A DNA stretch of 64,000 nt from Yinghuangia seranimata (GTDB taxonomy: Bacteria; Actinomycetota; Actinomycetes; Streptomycetales; Streptomycetaceae): positions 1 through 64,000 of the forward strand of contig NZ_JASAOI010000034.1 in the NCBI RefSeq assembly GCF_029953285.1, given 5' to 3'. Positions 46,097 through 54,725 of this stretch are shown one piece after another (positions within the stretch are counted from its first letter, which is position 1; each line of letters starts with the position of its first letter). The notes below the pieces were generated by a model that had not been told where the DNA came from, made no database searches, and was given only the letters and a program-made list of their open reading frames with translations. The translations under genes and the position numbers were made by a program.

Positions 46097-47044
46097 TCAC
46101 GAGCGGACTCCTGAAGGCGGCGGTCCGGCTCGGACGATGTTCTCGTCGGGGACGGCAAAACCCAGCGCATGGGTGTTTTCCGCCGAGAAGTCCAACAGCT
46201 GCATGAAGCGGGGGTCGGAGACGATGGCCGCGAGGCGGGCCCCGTCGACCGGGAGGGCTATGGGCTCCCCTGGGCCTCCGCCTATGTCGAGCATGAAGGA
46301 CTGATCGCGGTACGTCCCTTCAGCGCTGATGTGTTGTTCCGGGTGAACCAGGTCGAGGTCGTTCGTCCAGACGGTGAACGTCTCGCCGTTCGGGAAGACC
46401 CCTTGGTGGCAGACCCGTGGGAAATTCAGGGCGCGGTTGCCGGCGTCGAGGTCGGCGCACGTGGGGTCTGGTTTCGAGGGCTCCTTCGTACCGGGCGGCA
46501 GGCGTGGGTCGGGGGGAAATGTCTCTGCCCCGAATTGCACGTGCAAGGTCTCGTGTTCGGAGGCCAGTATGAAAGATCCGCGCCCGGTCAGGGTGATCCC
46601 TCCGGCAGACGGGGGGAGGAGCGTGTGCAGCACGTCGGCGAGCCGCTGGTAGAACGCGAATTGGAGCTCCAGTTGTGAGCGTCGCAGCCACCAGCGTTTG
46701 CCTAGAGGTGGATTGCGCGGCGCCGGTAGGTCCACCGGATAGGCCTTCGTCGGCGGAACGAGGCGTGCGCCCTTCGGCCATGCGTCAGGGTGCAGCGGCA
46801 TGTCCGCGGTCATGCCGGGAAGGAGCGGATCGTCCTGCTTTTTGCCTGATGGCTGAAGGACCACGATCCCCGCAGCGGTGAGTACACCTGCTGCTACCAG
46901 GGCGGCCGCGACCAGCGAGATGCGTCGGCCGTGCCAAGGCCAGGCACCACTTAGGGGCGTGTCGTCGTCGTCATCCTCGTCGATCGGCGCGTCGAGATCG
47001 ATGACGTCGCCTGACCAGTCGTCGGCGGCCTCACGTCGTGTCAC
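46097..47044 (-). CDS. type-B sigma-partner membrane protein (array copy 2)
   Basis: A 315-residue protein. The cytoplasmic N-terminus is acidic, with DDWSGDVIDLDAPIDEDDDDD; one membrane segment (about 42-64) leads to an extracytoplasmic domain. Shared blocks are KAYPVDLPAPRNPP, FYQRLADVLHTLLPP, the cysteine pair (PTCADLDAG and VCHQGVFPNG) and LPVDGARLAAIVSDPRFMQLLDF. WSxDVIDLD is identical in type to the copy at 49163 and absent from type A. GTG at 47044 follows GGGGGAAG. It lies after the sigma gene at 47138 by 93 bp. Confidence 0.68.
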   Translation of the reverse strand: MTRREAADDWSGDVIDLDAPIDEDDDDDTPLSGAWPWHGRRISLVAAALVAAGVLTAAGIVVLQPSGKKQDDPLLPGMTADMPLHPDAWPKGARLVPPTKAYPVDLPAPRNPPLGKRWWLRRSQLELQFAFYQRLADVLHTLLPPSAGGITLTGRGSFILASEHETLHVQFGAETFPPDPRLPPGTKEPSKPDPTCADLDAGNRALNFPRVCHQGVFPNGETFTVWTNDLDLVHPEQHISAEGTYRDQSFMLDIGGGPGEPIALPVDGARLAAIVSDPRFMQLLDFSAENTHALGFAVPDENIVRAGPPPSGVRS

Positions 47045-47137
47045 TGCTTCCCCCGGAGGCGTTCCTGAGGGTCGGCAGGTTATCCGACGGTCAGTCACGT
47101 GGGCGATGCGGTCCGCCTGTTGGTTTGGCACCTCGGG

Positions 47138-47641
47138 TCAGACGAGGGCCGCGTACAGCTCGACGTCTTCGCCTAGGCGGGCGCGGAGTTGGCGGAGGGC
47201 TCGGGAGCAGCTGCTTTTTACGGTGCCCGGGTGGCAGTCGAGGAGGGCGGCCACCTGGTCGATCGGGAGGTCGTCCCAGTAGCGGAGGACGATGACCGCG
47301 CGGGACTTGGGGGTCAGGGTGGCCAGGGCGTCGATGAGGGTGACGCGGAGGTCGGGCTGGTCCGGGGCGGTGGGTGGGGCGACGCGGGTGTGGAGGGCGT
47401 CTTCGCGGCTGCGGGTGCGTTCCTCGGCGAGGTAGGTGCGGGTCAGGACGGTCTTGGCGTACGCGTCGATGCTCGTGGCGCGGCTTGCCTTGCGCCAGTG
47501 TTGGAAGAGCTTGGCGAGGGTGGTCTGGGTGAGGTCCTGGGCCCGGTCGGTGTCTCCGCAGAGCAGGTAGGCGGTGCGGTAGATCTGCTGTTGCCGGGAC
47601 CGTGCGTACAACTCGAAGTCCCGTGTCTCCTGCGTCGGCAT
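47138..47641 (-). CDS. SigE-family ECF sigma factor (array copy 2)
   Basis: A 167-residue sigma factor, close to its two paralogues. Region 2: FELYARSRQQQIYRTAYLLCGDTDRAQDLTQTTLAKLFQHW. Region 4: LTPKSRAVIVLRYWDDLPIDQVAALLDCHPGTVKSSCSRALRQLRARL. The start ATG has AAGGGGGA eight bases upstream, inside the repeated 31-nt leader (47646-47676). It is followed by a type-B membrane gene. Confidence 0.88.
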   Translation of the reverse strand: MPTQETRDFELYARSRQQQIYRTAYLLCGDTDRAQDLTQTTLAKLFQHWRKASRATSIDAYAKTVLTRTYLAEERTRSREDALHTRVAPPTAPDQPDLRVTLIDALATLTPKSRAVIVLRYWDDLPIDQVAALLDCHPGTVKSSCSRALRQLRARLGEDVELYAALV

Positions 47642-47645
47642 GTGC

Positions 47646-47676
47646 TCCCCCTTCGCGACACCCTGTTCAGAGCGGA
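47646..47676 (-). repeat. 31-nt leader repeat, copy L2
   Basis: On the minus strand TCCGCTCTGAACAGGGTG leads into a GCGAAGGGGGA ribosome site for sigma copy 2. 29 of 31 bases match 50448-50478. Confidence 0.85.
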
Positions 47677-47730
47677 GTCGGCGCGGAAGGGTTGCATAAC
47701 GTTTTCGCCAAGCACGAGGAGCGGGTCAGG

Positions 47731-48648
47731 TCAGGAGCGGGCTGCCTGCGGATCGCCCGGAGCAAGGTGATGGGTCACCAGATATTGGGCCAATTGCAGG
47801 AGTTCGGGCGTCGATATGAGGGCGATGCGCTCGGCGTCGGTCAGCGGGAGCGCGTCGGTGGAGGCCGTGGAAAGCCGCAGGTCGCGGATCGTGAGCAGCG
47901 CTCCGCCGTAGTAGACGTTCGCGGTCGTTGGTGTCCCTTCCGTATGCCGCACGAAGACCGCTTGACCGTTGCGCAGCACGCCGGTGGTGCACGTGTACGG
48001 CCTGCCCGCGGGGTCGACGCCCTTCGGAGTGCATGCGGGCAACGTGGTCAGGGTCCAGGGCGAGGTCGGCGTCATGCTGACGTCGAGGCCGTAGCGTTTG
48101 CCGTGCAGTGTGACGACGAATTGCAGGAACTGGCCGTGCACGATCTCGACGGTGTTGTCCGCGTCGGGGAGGGCCTTGTGCAGCACGTCGGCGACCATCT
48201 GCTGGAAGAGCTCCTGCTGCCTGAGCTGTTCGCCGGACGAGCGATTTGCCCAGGACGTGCCCGCCGTGGGAGCGGCCGTCGGATACGGCGTCGGCAAGGC
48301 GGTCAGCGTGGGTAGTTCGGGGAGCCAGGGCACTGCCGCGTAAGTCGTGGCCGCGCGGCCGGGCGGGGTGGCGCTCGCGCCCTCGGGAAATACGGACAGC
48401 AGGGCGGGCACGGCCATGGCGGCCGCCGCTGCGGCTGCTGCGGCGGTCGCCAACAGCGTCGCGCGCCGTTTGCGGCGACGGCGCAGGCCGTCGACGATCG
48501 CAGCGGGCACGAGATCCGGGAGTGGCGGAAGTCCTTCCGTGCTCTCGGCCATGAGCGTGTGCAGCGCGGGGAAGCCGTCGGCCGTGGCGCGGTTGGGGCG
48601 TCGTGCGGCGTGCGCGGGTTCACCGGGCACGGCTGACGGACGGGTCAC
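47731..48648 (-). CDS. type-A sigma-partner membrane protein (array copy 2)
   Basis: A 305-residue protein. The N-terminus includes LHTLMAESTEGLPPLPDLVPAAIVDGLRRRRKRR, matching copy 1 (LMAES..LPP..DLVP.A). One membrane segment at about 63-82 is Ala-rich. The extracytoplasmic domain has FQQMVADVLHKALPDADNTVEIV, cysteines at LPACTPKG and YTCTTGVLRNG, and LPLTDAERIALISTPELLQLAQYL. GTG at 48648 lies one base after the sigma stop at 48650, so the genes are coupled. Function unknown. Confidence 0.7.
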   Translation of the reverse strand: MTRPSAVPGEPAHAARRPNRATADGFPALHTLMAESTEGLPPLPDLVPAAIVDGLRRRRKRRATLLATAAAAAAAAAMAVPALLSVFPEGASATPPGRAATTYAAVPWLPELPTLTALPTPYPTAAPTAGTSWANRSSGEQLRQQELFQQMVADVLHKALPDADNTVEIVHGQFLQFVVTLHGKRYGLDVSMTPTSPWTLTTLPACTPKGVDPAGRPYTCTTGVLRNGQAVFVRHTEGTPTTANVYYGGALLTIRDLRLSTASTDALPLTDAERIALISTPELLQLAQYLVTHHLAPGDPQAARS

Positions 48649-48649
48649 G

Positions 48650-49138
48650 TCAGGCCTCCATCGTGTGGAGGTCGATGTCCTCGGGCAGCAGTGTTCGCAG
48701 CCGGGACAACGCGCGGATGCACGTGCTCTTCACCGATTCCGGTTTGCACGACAGCGCCTCCGCGACTCGGTCGATCGGCAGGTTCTCCCAGTAGCGAAGC
48801 ACCACCATCGCACGGGCGTTCGGGGTGAGTGTGTGAAGGGCGTCGAGCAGTGTGACACATGTTTGCTCGTGGTCGACGGCGTTGGAGTGCCGCTCGAACA
48901 TGTGTCGCCGGGACCGCTCGGCGGCGATGTACGTGCGCGTGAGCACGGTTTTGGCGTAGATGTCGATGTCGCTTGCACGAGTTGCCTTGCGCCAGTGCTG
49001 GAACAGCTTGGCGAAGGTGGTCCGGGTCAGGTCCTGGGCACGTTCGGCGTCGCCGCATAGCAGGAACGCCGTGCCGTAGAAGCGCTGTTGGCGGGCTCGT
49101 GCGTATGCCTCGAACTCCTGTACCGCGTACGTCGACAT
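48650..49138 (-). CDS. SigE-family ECF sigma factor (array copy 1)
   Basis: A 162-residue sigma factor. Region 2: FEAYARARQQRFYGTAFLLCGDAERAQDLTRTTFAKLFQHW. Region 4: LTPNARAMVVLRYWENLPIDRVAEALSCKPESVKSTCIRALSRLRTLL. It is the most diverged of the three. ATG at 49138 has GAGGGGGA upstream, within leader copy L3, which also contains the stop codon of the type-B gene before it. Confidence 0.88.
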   Translation of the reverse strand: MSTYAVQEFEAYARARQQRFYGTAFLLCGDAERAQDLTRTTFAKLFQHWRKATRASDIDIYAKTVLTRTYIAAERSRRHMFERHSNAVDHEQTCVTLLDALHTLTPNARAMVVLRYWENLPIDRVAEALSCKPESVKSTCIRALSRLRTLLPEDIDLHTMEA

Positions 49139-49142
49139 CGGT

Positions 49143-49172
49143 TCCCCCTCAGGACGCCCTGGTCACTGCGGA
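49143..49172 (-). repeat. 31-nt leader repeat, diverged copy L3
   Basis: About 24 of 30 bases match L2 (with one gap). The stop codon of the type-B gene at 49163 lies within it, so a coding end and a control element share this sequence. Confidence 0.65.
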
Positions 49173-50047
49173 TCGTCGGAGAAGCCCATGTAGTAACCCG
49201 ACCGAAGCATGTCGTAGTGCGCGGCGCGGAAGTCCAGGAGCTGGACGAAGCGCGGATCGGTCACGACGCGGGCGATCCGCTCGGGGTCGGTGATCGGCAG
49301 CGGGAAAGGGCCGCCCGGATCGGAGCCGATCGAAAACTCGGTGACGAGGCCGCGGTAGAGGAAGAAGCATCCCCAGTTCGCGAGCTTGTCGGGTGCGAGC
49401 CCAGCGATTCCCTGGGGGTACACGGCGATCGGCGTTCCGTCGGGAAGGCGGGCCGTCGTGCAGCCCGGACGCGAATTGCTGTTCTGGTCGATGCAGTTCC
49501 CCTGGGCCCTCACCATGTCCATGGTGTGCCGCCCGAAGTCGTCCATCCGGAACCAGACCAGGATGCGCCGGCCCTGGTGGAGGAGCTGGTACATCTCGCC
49601 GTTGTCGTCGTAGATCTGCACCGGGCCGAGTTCGTCAGGCAGCAAGGCGTCGAGGACCTCGGCCGTCTTCTGCTTGTAGGCGTACTGGAACTCCCATTGC
49701 TCACGTGTCCAGTTCGGTGGCTCCGCCGCGCCCGGTTCGGGGTGCACCAGCGGGTACACCTTGGTCGGCGCGGCCAGGGGGCTGTCCACCGGCCAGTTCT
49801 TGGGCTTGAGGGGCATAGAGGTGGAGAACCGCTTGGTGGGGCCGGAGTTGTCGTTCCAGTGCAGGACGGTGACGACGGTGGCGGCGCAGGCGAAGGCGGT
49901 GGTTGCGGCGAGGGCGATCAGTGGGCGGGGGCGGCGCCACCACGGAGTTCCGGGTGTGGGGTCGAGGGTGTCGTCGTCCGGCTCCGGCTGGTCGTCCAGG
50001 TCGATGACGTCGTACGACCAGGTGTCCGGACTCTCGGCCTGTGTCAT
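49163..50047 (-). CDS. type-B sigma-partner membrane protein (array copy 1)
   Basis: A 294-residue protein starting MTQAESPDTWSYDVIDLDDQPEP. The acidic N-terminus with WSYDVIDLD is shared with copy 2. One membrane segment (RPLIALAATTAFACAATVVTVL) leads to an extracytoplasmic domain: KVYPLVHPEPGAAEPP, YKQKTAEVLDALLPD, cysteines in GNCIDQNS and GCTTARLPDG, and LPITDPERIARVVTDPRFVQLLDF. ATG at 50047 follows GGGGGTGGGC. A sigma gene follows 25 bp later. Function unknown. Confidence 0.68.
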   Translation of the reverse strand: MTQAESPDTWSYDVIDLDDQPEPDDDTLDPTPGTPWWRRPRPLIALAATTAFACAATVVTVLHWNDNSGPTKRFSTSMPLKPKNWPVDSPLAAPTKVYPLVHPEPGAAEPPNWTREQWEFQYAYKQKTAEVLDALLPDELGPVQIYDDNGEMYQLLHQGRRILVWFRMDDFGRHTMDMVRAQGNCIDQNSNSRPGCTTARLPDGTPIAVYPQGIAGLAPDKLANWGCFFLYRGLVTEFSIGSDPGGPFPLPITDPERIARVVTDPRFVQLLDFRAAHYDMLRSGYYMGFSDDPQ

Positions 50048-50130
50048 GCCCACCCCCGTGCGCCGGGTGCGACGCCGGGCGCACCCGCAGCTGACGCTGC
50101 ATCACTACCGTGGCCCGGAACTGTAGTTGG

Positions 50131-50439
50131 TTACGGAGTGGAGGTGCACGGCGGGGCGGGGAGGGCAGCGGCCGGCCGCGGCTGAGGACAGGGCGGCGAC
50201 GCGGACGGCGGCGACGACGGCGACGAGGCCGGTTTCGGTGTGTCCGTGTTGCCGGTCAGGAGGGCGGGGACGGTGACCGCGCCGATGATGATCGCGCATA
50301 TCGCGTTCGCGGCGACGAGGAGCCGTGATCGGCGGCGTAGCCGGATGCCCAGGGCGATCGCGCCGGGGACGAGGTCCGGTAGTGGTGGCAGGTCGTCGAC
50401 CGACGACCGCATGAGGCACTGCAGCACCGATGCGTCCAC
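50131..50439 (-). CDS. truncated type-A membrane protein
   Basis: A 102-residue protein. The N-terminus MRSSVDDLPPLPDLVPGAIALGIRLRRRSR matches type A (LMAES..LPPLPDLVP.AI..G.RRRR), and there is one membrane segment (LLVAANAICAIIIGAVTVPALL). After that only a Pro/Ser-rich tail remains: the extracytoplasmic domain with the two cysteines is missing. GTG at 50439 lies directly behind leader copy L1, where a sigma gene would be expected. It is probably a deletion remnant but could still be expressed. Confidence 0.6.
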   Translation of the reverse strand: MDASVLQCLMRSSVDDLPPLPDLVPGAIALGIRLRRRSRLLVAANAICAIIIGAVTVPALLTGNTDTPKPASSPSSPPSASPPCPQPRPAAALPAPPCTSTP

Positions 50440-50447
50440 GTGTGCGT

Positions 50448-50478
50448 TCCCCCTTCGCGTCACCCTGTCCAGAGCGGA
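50448..50478 (-). repeat. 31-nt leader repeat, copy L1
   Basis: 29 of 31 bases match 47646-47676. Here it precedes the truncated type-A gene instead of a sigma gene. Confidence 0.85.
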
Positions 50479-50543
50479 ACCGCGGGGAGAAGGTTCCAAC
50501 GAAGTGGTGGTCGGAATTCGGGCGGTGGGGTGGTGTGCCGTGA

Positions 50544-51704
50544 TCAGCCTTGCAGGGCGGCCGTCATGCGGGCGGTCATCTCGTCGAGGATGGGGCGCGA
50601 GGTGGCGAGGTTGAGGCGGACGAAGCCCTCGCCGACGTCGCCGAAGCGGCGGCCGTCGTAGAGGGCGACGCGGGCCTTTTCGAGGAAGAAGGCGGCGGGG
50701 TCGGCGAGGCCGAGGGCGCGGCAGTCGATCCAGGCGAGGTAGGTGCCTTCCGGCGTGCGGTGGTTCAGCCGGGGGTGGCGGTCAAGGGCGGCGGCGAGGG
50801 CGCGGCGGTTGCCGTCGAGGTAGGCGACGGTTTCGGCGAGCCACGGGCCGCCGTGGTCGTACGCCGCGATCTGGGCCGCGATGCCGAGCGTGGTCGCGCC
50901 GTGCCGGGCGATGTCGGGCAGCGACCACCAGGTGGCGGCGGTGCCGGCGTCGCCGAGGACGACCTGGGCGCACTTGAGGCCCGCGAGGTTCCAGGCCTTG
51001 GACGCGGAGGTGACGGTGACGCTGTGGGCGGCCGCGGAGGGGTGGATGGACGCGTACGGGATGTGCGTCTCGCCGGGCATGACCAGCGGCGCGTGGATCT
51101 CGTCGGCGATGACGCGCGCGCCGTAGAAGTCGACGATCCCGGCCAGTTCGAGCAGTTCGGGGCGGGTGAAGACGCGGCCGACGGGGTTGTACGGGTTGCA
51201 GAGGATGACCGTGCGGGCGCCCTCGGCGAGTGCGCGGGCGATGGCGTCCATGTCGAGGATCGGCCGGTCGCCGGGGACCTCGGCGGTCGTCAGCGGTACC
51301 GGGACCACCGGGCGCTTCGACCGGGCGACGACGTCGAAGAACGGCGGGTAGGCGGGGACCGGCACGATCACGCCGGAGCCGTGCGGGGCGAAGACCTCGA
51401 GCGCGAGTTCGATGCCGCGGACGACGTCCGGGACGAGGCCGACGCGGGACGGGTCGACGTGCCAGTCCCAGGTGCGTGCCGCGTACGCAGTGAACGCCTC
51501 GGGGAGCCCGGTGCCGGCGTCGTCGTCCGGGTAGCCGAAGTCCTCGCGGGCGACCGCGTCGAGGATGGCCTCGCGGATCGGGTCGGCGACCGCGTAGTCC
51601 ATCTCGGCCACCCAGGCGGCCAGGACGTCGCTTTCGACGGCCCGCCACTTGACGGTCCGCCGGCGGCGCAGCGCGGATATGTCGACATCGTCGTGCATGC
51701 ACAT
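50544..51704 (-). CDS. PatB/MalY-type aminotransferase-fold lyase
   Basis: A roughly 386-residue PLP enzyme of fold type I, resembling cystathionine beta-lyase PatB/MalY. RRRRTVKWRAVESDVLAAWVAEMDYAVADPIREA is the family opening and FGYPDDDAGTGLPEAFTAYAARTWDW follows. The PLP lysine is in SASKAWNLAGLK, with NPYNPVGRVF and ADEIHAPL earlier. It may release homocysteine or other thiols from cystathionine-like substrates. Start is 51704 or 51698 (MCMHDD or MHDD). Another transsulfuration-related enzyme in the window. Confidence 0.88.
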   Translation of the reverse strand: MCMHDDVDISALRRRRTVKWRAVESDVLAAWVAEMDYAVADPIREAILDAVAREDFGYPDDDAGTGLPEAFTAYAARTWDWHVDPSRVGLVPDVVRGIELALEVFAPHGSGVIVPVPAYPPFFDVVARSKRPVVPVPLTTAEVPGDRPILDMDAIARALAEGARTVILCNPYNPVGRVFTRPELLELAGIVDFYGARVIADEIHAPLVMPGETHIPYASIHPSAAAHSVTVTSASKAWNLAGLKCAQVVLGDAGTAATWWSLPDIARHGATTLGIAAQIAAYDHGGPWLAETVAYLDGNRRALAAALDRHPRLNHRTPEGTYLAWIDCRALGLADPAAFFLEKARVALYDGRRFGDVGEGFVRLNLATSRPILDEMTARMTAALQG

Positions 51705-51869
51705 AGTCTGCACGCCGCGGCGCGGCTGCTGAACCGTCGGGTAACACGCGATATGCAAGCGGAGGTGGCGCCGGGCCGCTCAGCCGCCGGGCGCGGAGCG
51801 GGCGCGCGCAGCGGATGACGCCGTCCCGCGGCCGCGTGGCCGCCGCGGTGCCGCCGTACGCTCCCGGCC

Positions 51870-52280
51870 ATGACAGTTGTGCTGAACGACACGGTGCGCA
51901 AGCTCCTCGGCGCCCCCAATCCCGGCGTCCTGGCCACCCTCAACCCCGACGGCTCGCCGCAGACGTCTGTGGTCTGGGTCACCCTCGACGGCGACGACGT
52001 CCTGGTCTCCACCGAGGCCGGCCGCCGCAAGGACCTCAACGTGCGGGCCGACGGGCGCGTGAGCCTCACCGTGTACGACACGGCCAACCACTACAGCTAC
52101 GTCGAACTCCGCGGCCGCGCCACGGTGACGGAGGACGCGGGCCGCGCGGTCACAGCCCGCATAGCCGACGAGTACGCGGGCCCGGGCGCGGGCCAGGAGT
52201 ACCTCGACCTGCCGCCGGAGAACGTCCGCGTCATCATCCGCATCACTCCGGAGCGCGTGTCGGGGAACGCGGCGCGATAG
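51870..52280 (+). CDS. PPOX-class flavin/F420-dependent protein
   Basis: A 136-residue split-barrel protein of the pyridoxamine 5'-phosphate oxidase fold. GVLATLNPDGSPQTSVVWVTLDGDDVLVSTEAGRRKDLNVRADGRVSLTVYD is typical of the small F420-dependent TIGR03618-like group in actinomycetes. Substrates range from biliverdin to unknown; the enzyme is cytoplasmic and probably dimeric. The ATG at 51870 is the normal start. It is divergent from the PatB-type gene. Confidence 0.88.
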   Translation: MTVVLNDTVRKLLGAPNPGVLATLNPDGSPQTSVVWVTLDGDDVLVSTEAGRRKDLNVRADGRVSLTVYDTANHYSYVELRGRATVTEDAGRAVTARIADEYAGPGAGQEYLDLPPENVRVIIRITPERVSGNAAR

Positions 52281-52313
52281 GGCCGTGCCCGGGGCGAACG
52301 CCGGCGCGTGTGT

Positions 52314-52335
52314 CGTGCGGAACGCCTTCCGCACG
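52314..52335. terminator. convergent terminator between PPOX gene and DUF402 gene
   Basis: A 9-bp perfect stem CGTGCGGAA with loop CGCC. Confidence 0.65.
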
Positions 52336-52390
52336 GCCGCTCGTTCGGTGGCGCCGTCCACCCTTGCCCGGCGCGTCCCCGGCGGCTGGG

Positions 52391-53059
52391 TCAGGCGATC
52401 TGGGGTGCCGCGTCCCAGCCGTCGGGGAGGGTGGGCAGCGGCCAGGCCGGGTCGGGGCGGAAGTTCTCCCAGCCGCCGTTGAAGGGCGGGCCCCAGGCGC
52501 GGACGACGTCGACGGCGCGGTGGCCGTGGCCGTAGATGGCGTCGACGTCGGCGTCGGTGAAGCGGCCGGCTTCGCGGCTGGCGGCGAGTTCGTCCTCGTC
52601 CTTGAAGTGCCAGCGGCGGTCGGGGGTGACCCATACATCGAGGACGAGGTCCTCGGTGTCGACCCCGCCGGACCAGCGTTCGCGGGGGCGTTCGAGGTTC
52701 ACGTACCAGCCGTTGAGGCGCCAGTCGGCACCCCAGAAGAGCCAGACCGACCACGGCTCGTCGGGGCGGGCGAGCATGAGGACGCCGCCGCCGAACCACT
52801 CCTGGACGGCCGGGATGCGGCCGAGCCGGAAGCGGCGGTCGACCGGGACGGTGCGGATGTCGGAGCCGTCGGGCAGCACCGGCTTGACGCGGCGGGTGCC
52901 GCCGGCGAGCCAGACCGCGAGCTGGTCGGGTTCGTCTTGGACGACGGTCACCGGACGGCAGTCGAGCACCCTGCCGTTCCTCAGGTACCGCCACAGGATC
53001 TGGTCGCCGGGGGCCCAGGCCTCCGGCCGTTCGCGCTGAGCGTCATCGGCCTCCGTCAT
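52391..53059 (-). CDS. DUF402 domain protein
   Basis: A 222-residue cytoplasmic protein. It contains the DUF402 pattern: WRYLRNGRVLDCRPVTVV, WSVWLFWGADWRLNGWYVNLERP and TEDLVLDVWVTPDRRWHFKDEDEL. The acidic residues in LVLDVWVTPDRR and DEDEL correspond to the conserved site. DUF402 relatives include nucleoside di- and triphosphate phosphatases and RNase-related domains, so a nucleotide phosphatase role is a reasonable guess. ATG at 53059. Confidence 0.85.
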   Translation of the reverse strand: MTEADDAQRERPEAWAPGDQILWRYLRNGRVLDCRPVTVVQDEPDQLAVWLAGGTRRVKPVLPDGSDIRTVPVDRRFRLGRIPAVQEWFGGGVLMLARPDEPWSVWLFWGADWRLNGWYVNLERPRERWSGGVDTEDLVLDVWVTPDRRWHFKDEDELAASREAGRFTDADVDAIYGHGHRAVDVVRAWGPPFNGGWENFRPDPAWPLPTLPDGWDAAPQIA

Positions 53060-53186
53060 GCGGGGATGTTACGGCCGAGGGTGGGGTGGCGGAGGGCTTC
53101 CGCCAACCGGTTACTTCGCGCGGCCGGTGTTTTGACCGCTTTGTGGTGATTTGCTCATCCGGAATTCACGCGTCTGTGATGTTGTG

Positions 53187-53205
53187 GGGCGCGCTTTCCG
53201 CGCCC
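53187..53205 (-). terminator. short hairpin past fumarase
   Basis: GGGCGCG and CGCGCCC with loop CTTTC, 14 bases past the fumC stop. Confidence 0.45.
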
Positions 53206-53218
53206 TCGGGGCCGTGCC

Positions 53219-54649
53219 CTACGGGTGCGTCATCCGCAGCACGTCGAGCGCCTCGTCGAGCTGCTCCTCGGTCAGCCGCCCCTCCGCCACGTGCCCGCGT
53301 TCCAGGACGACCTGGCGGATCGTCTTGCGCTCGGCGAGCGACTGCTTGGCGATCGCGGCGGCCTCCTCGTAGCCGAGGTAGCGGTTGAGAGGGGTGACGA
53401 TGGACGGGGAGCTCTCGGCGTACTCGCGCAGCCGTTCGACGTCGGCGGTGATGCCGTCGACGGTGCGGTCCGCGAGCAGCCGGGCGACGTTGGCCAGCAG
53501 CCGGATCGACTCGAGCAGGTTGCGGGCGATCACCGGCAGCATCACGTTGAGCTCGAAGTTGCCCGCGGCGCCGCCGAAGGCGATGGCCGCGTCGTTGCCG
53601 ATGACCTGGGCGACCACCTGCCCGACCGCCTCCGGGATCACCGGGTTGACCTTGCCCGGCATGATCGAGCTGCCCGGCTGCAGGTCCGGCAGGTGGATCT
53701 CGGCCAGGCCGGTGCGCGGCCCCGAGCCCATCCAGCGCAGGTCGTTGGCGATCTTGTTGAAGCCGACCGCGATCGTCCGCAGCTGCCCGGACAGTTCGAC
53801 GAGCGCGTCGCGCGCGCCCTGCGCCTCGAAGTGGTCGCGGGCCTCGGTGAACGGCAGCCCGGTGGTGGTGGCCAGCACGTCGACGACGCGGGCTGAGAAG
53901 CCGGGCGGGGTGTTGATGCCCGTGCCCACCGCCGTTCCGCCGAGCGGGAGTTCGGCGACCCGGGGAAGGACGGCCTCCAACCGTTCGACGCCGTACCGGA
54001 CCTGCGCCGCGTACCCGCCGAACTCCTGGCCGAGGGTGACCGGGGTGGCGTCCATCAGGTGCGTGCGCCCCGACTTGACGACGCCGGCGAACTCCTCGGC
54101 CTTGCGCGACAGCGCGTCCGCGAGGTGGTCGAGCGCCGGGACCAGGTCGTGGGTCACCGCGGCCGTCGCGGCGATGTGGATCGAGGACGGGAACACGTCG
54201 TTGGAGGACTGCGACGCGTTGACGTGGTCGTTCGGGTGCACGTCCCGGCCGAGCAGCTCCGAAGCCAGCGTCGCCAGGACCTCGTTCATGTTCATGTTCG
54301 ACGACGTGCCCGACCCGGTCTGGAACACGTCGATCGGGAACTGGTCGTCCCACCGCCCCTCGACGACCTCGGCCGCCGCCTCCTGCACCGCCGCCGCGAG
54401 GTCCTTGTCGAGGACGCCGAGCTCCGCGTTGACCCCGGCCGCGGCCGCCTTGATCCGGGCCAGCGCCGCGATGTGCGCGTGCTCCAGCGTCCCGCCGGAG
54501 ATCGGGAAGTTCCCGACCGCGCGCTGCGTCTGCGCCCGCCACTTGGCGTGCGCCGGGACGCGGATCTCGCCCATCGAGTCGTGCTCGACGCGGTAACCGG
54601 TCGGGTCGTCGGTCGAATCGCCGGCGCGGGTGGTGCCGTCGCTGCTCAT
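53219..54649 (-). CDS. fumC: class II fumarate hydratase
   Basis: A 476-residue fumarase C, converting fumarate to malate in the citric acid cycle. The signature [15 protein letters not shown] is present, with [12 protein letters not shown] and [16 protein letters not shown]. The last motifs fit both fumarase and aspartase, but the sequence is fumarase-like ([17 protein letters not shown]). GGAGG lies nine bases before the ATG at 54649. It follows the lut operon on the same strand after 76 bp, so carbon flow from lactate to the cycle is linked in position only. Confidence 0.95.
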   Translation of the reverse strand: MSSDGTTRAGDSTDDPTGYRVEHDSMGEIRVPAHAKWRAQTQRAVGNFPISGGTLEHAHIAALARIKAAAAGVNAELGVLDKDLAAAVQEAAAEVVEGRWDDQFPIDVFQTGSGTSSNMNMNEVLATLASELLGRDVHPNDHVNASQSSNDVFPSSIHIAATAAVTHDLVPALDHLADALSRKAEEFAGVVKSGRTHLMDATPVTLGQEFGGYAAQVRYGVERLEAVLPRVAELPLGGTAVGTGINTPPGFSARVVDVLATTTGLPFTEARDHFEAQGARDALVELSGQLRTIAVGFNKIANDLRWMGSGPRTGLAEIHLPDLQPGSSIMPGKVNPVIPEAVGQVVAQVIGNDAAIAFGGAAGNFELNVMLPVIARNLLESIRLLANVARLLADRTVDGITADVERLREYAESSPSIVTPLNRYLGYEEAAAIAKQSLAERKTIRQVVLERGHVAEGRLTEEQLDEALDVLRMTHP

Positions 54650-54725
54650 GACTTGCTGCCTCCGGGTCGCGGGTGCCTCTGCCTGCCAGAACCCGCCCTG
54701 CGCTACGGGTGTTCCGAGACGTGGG

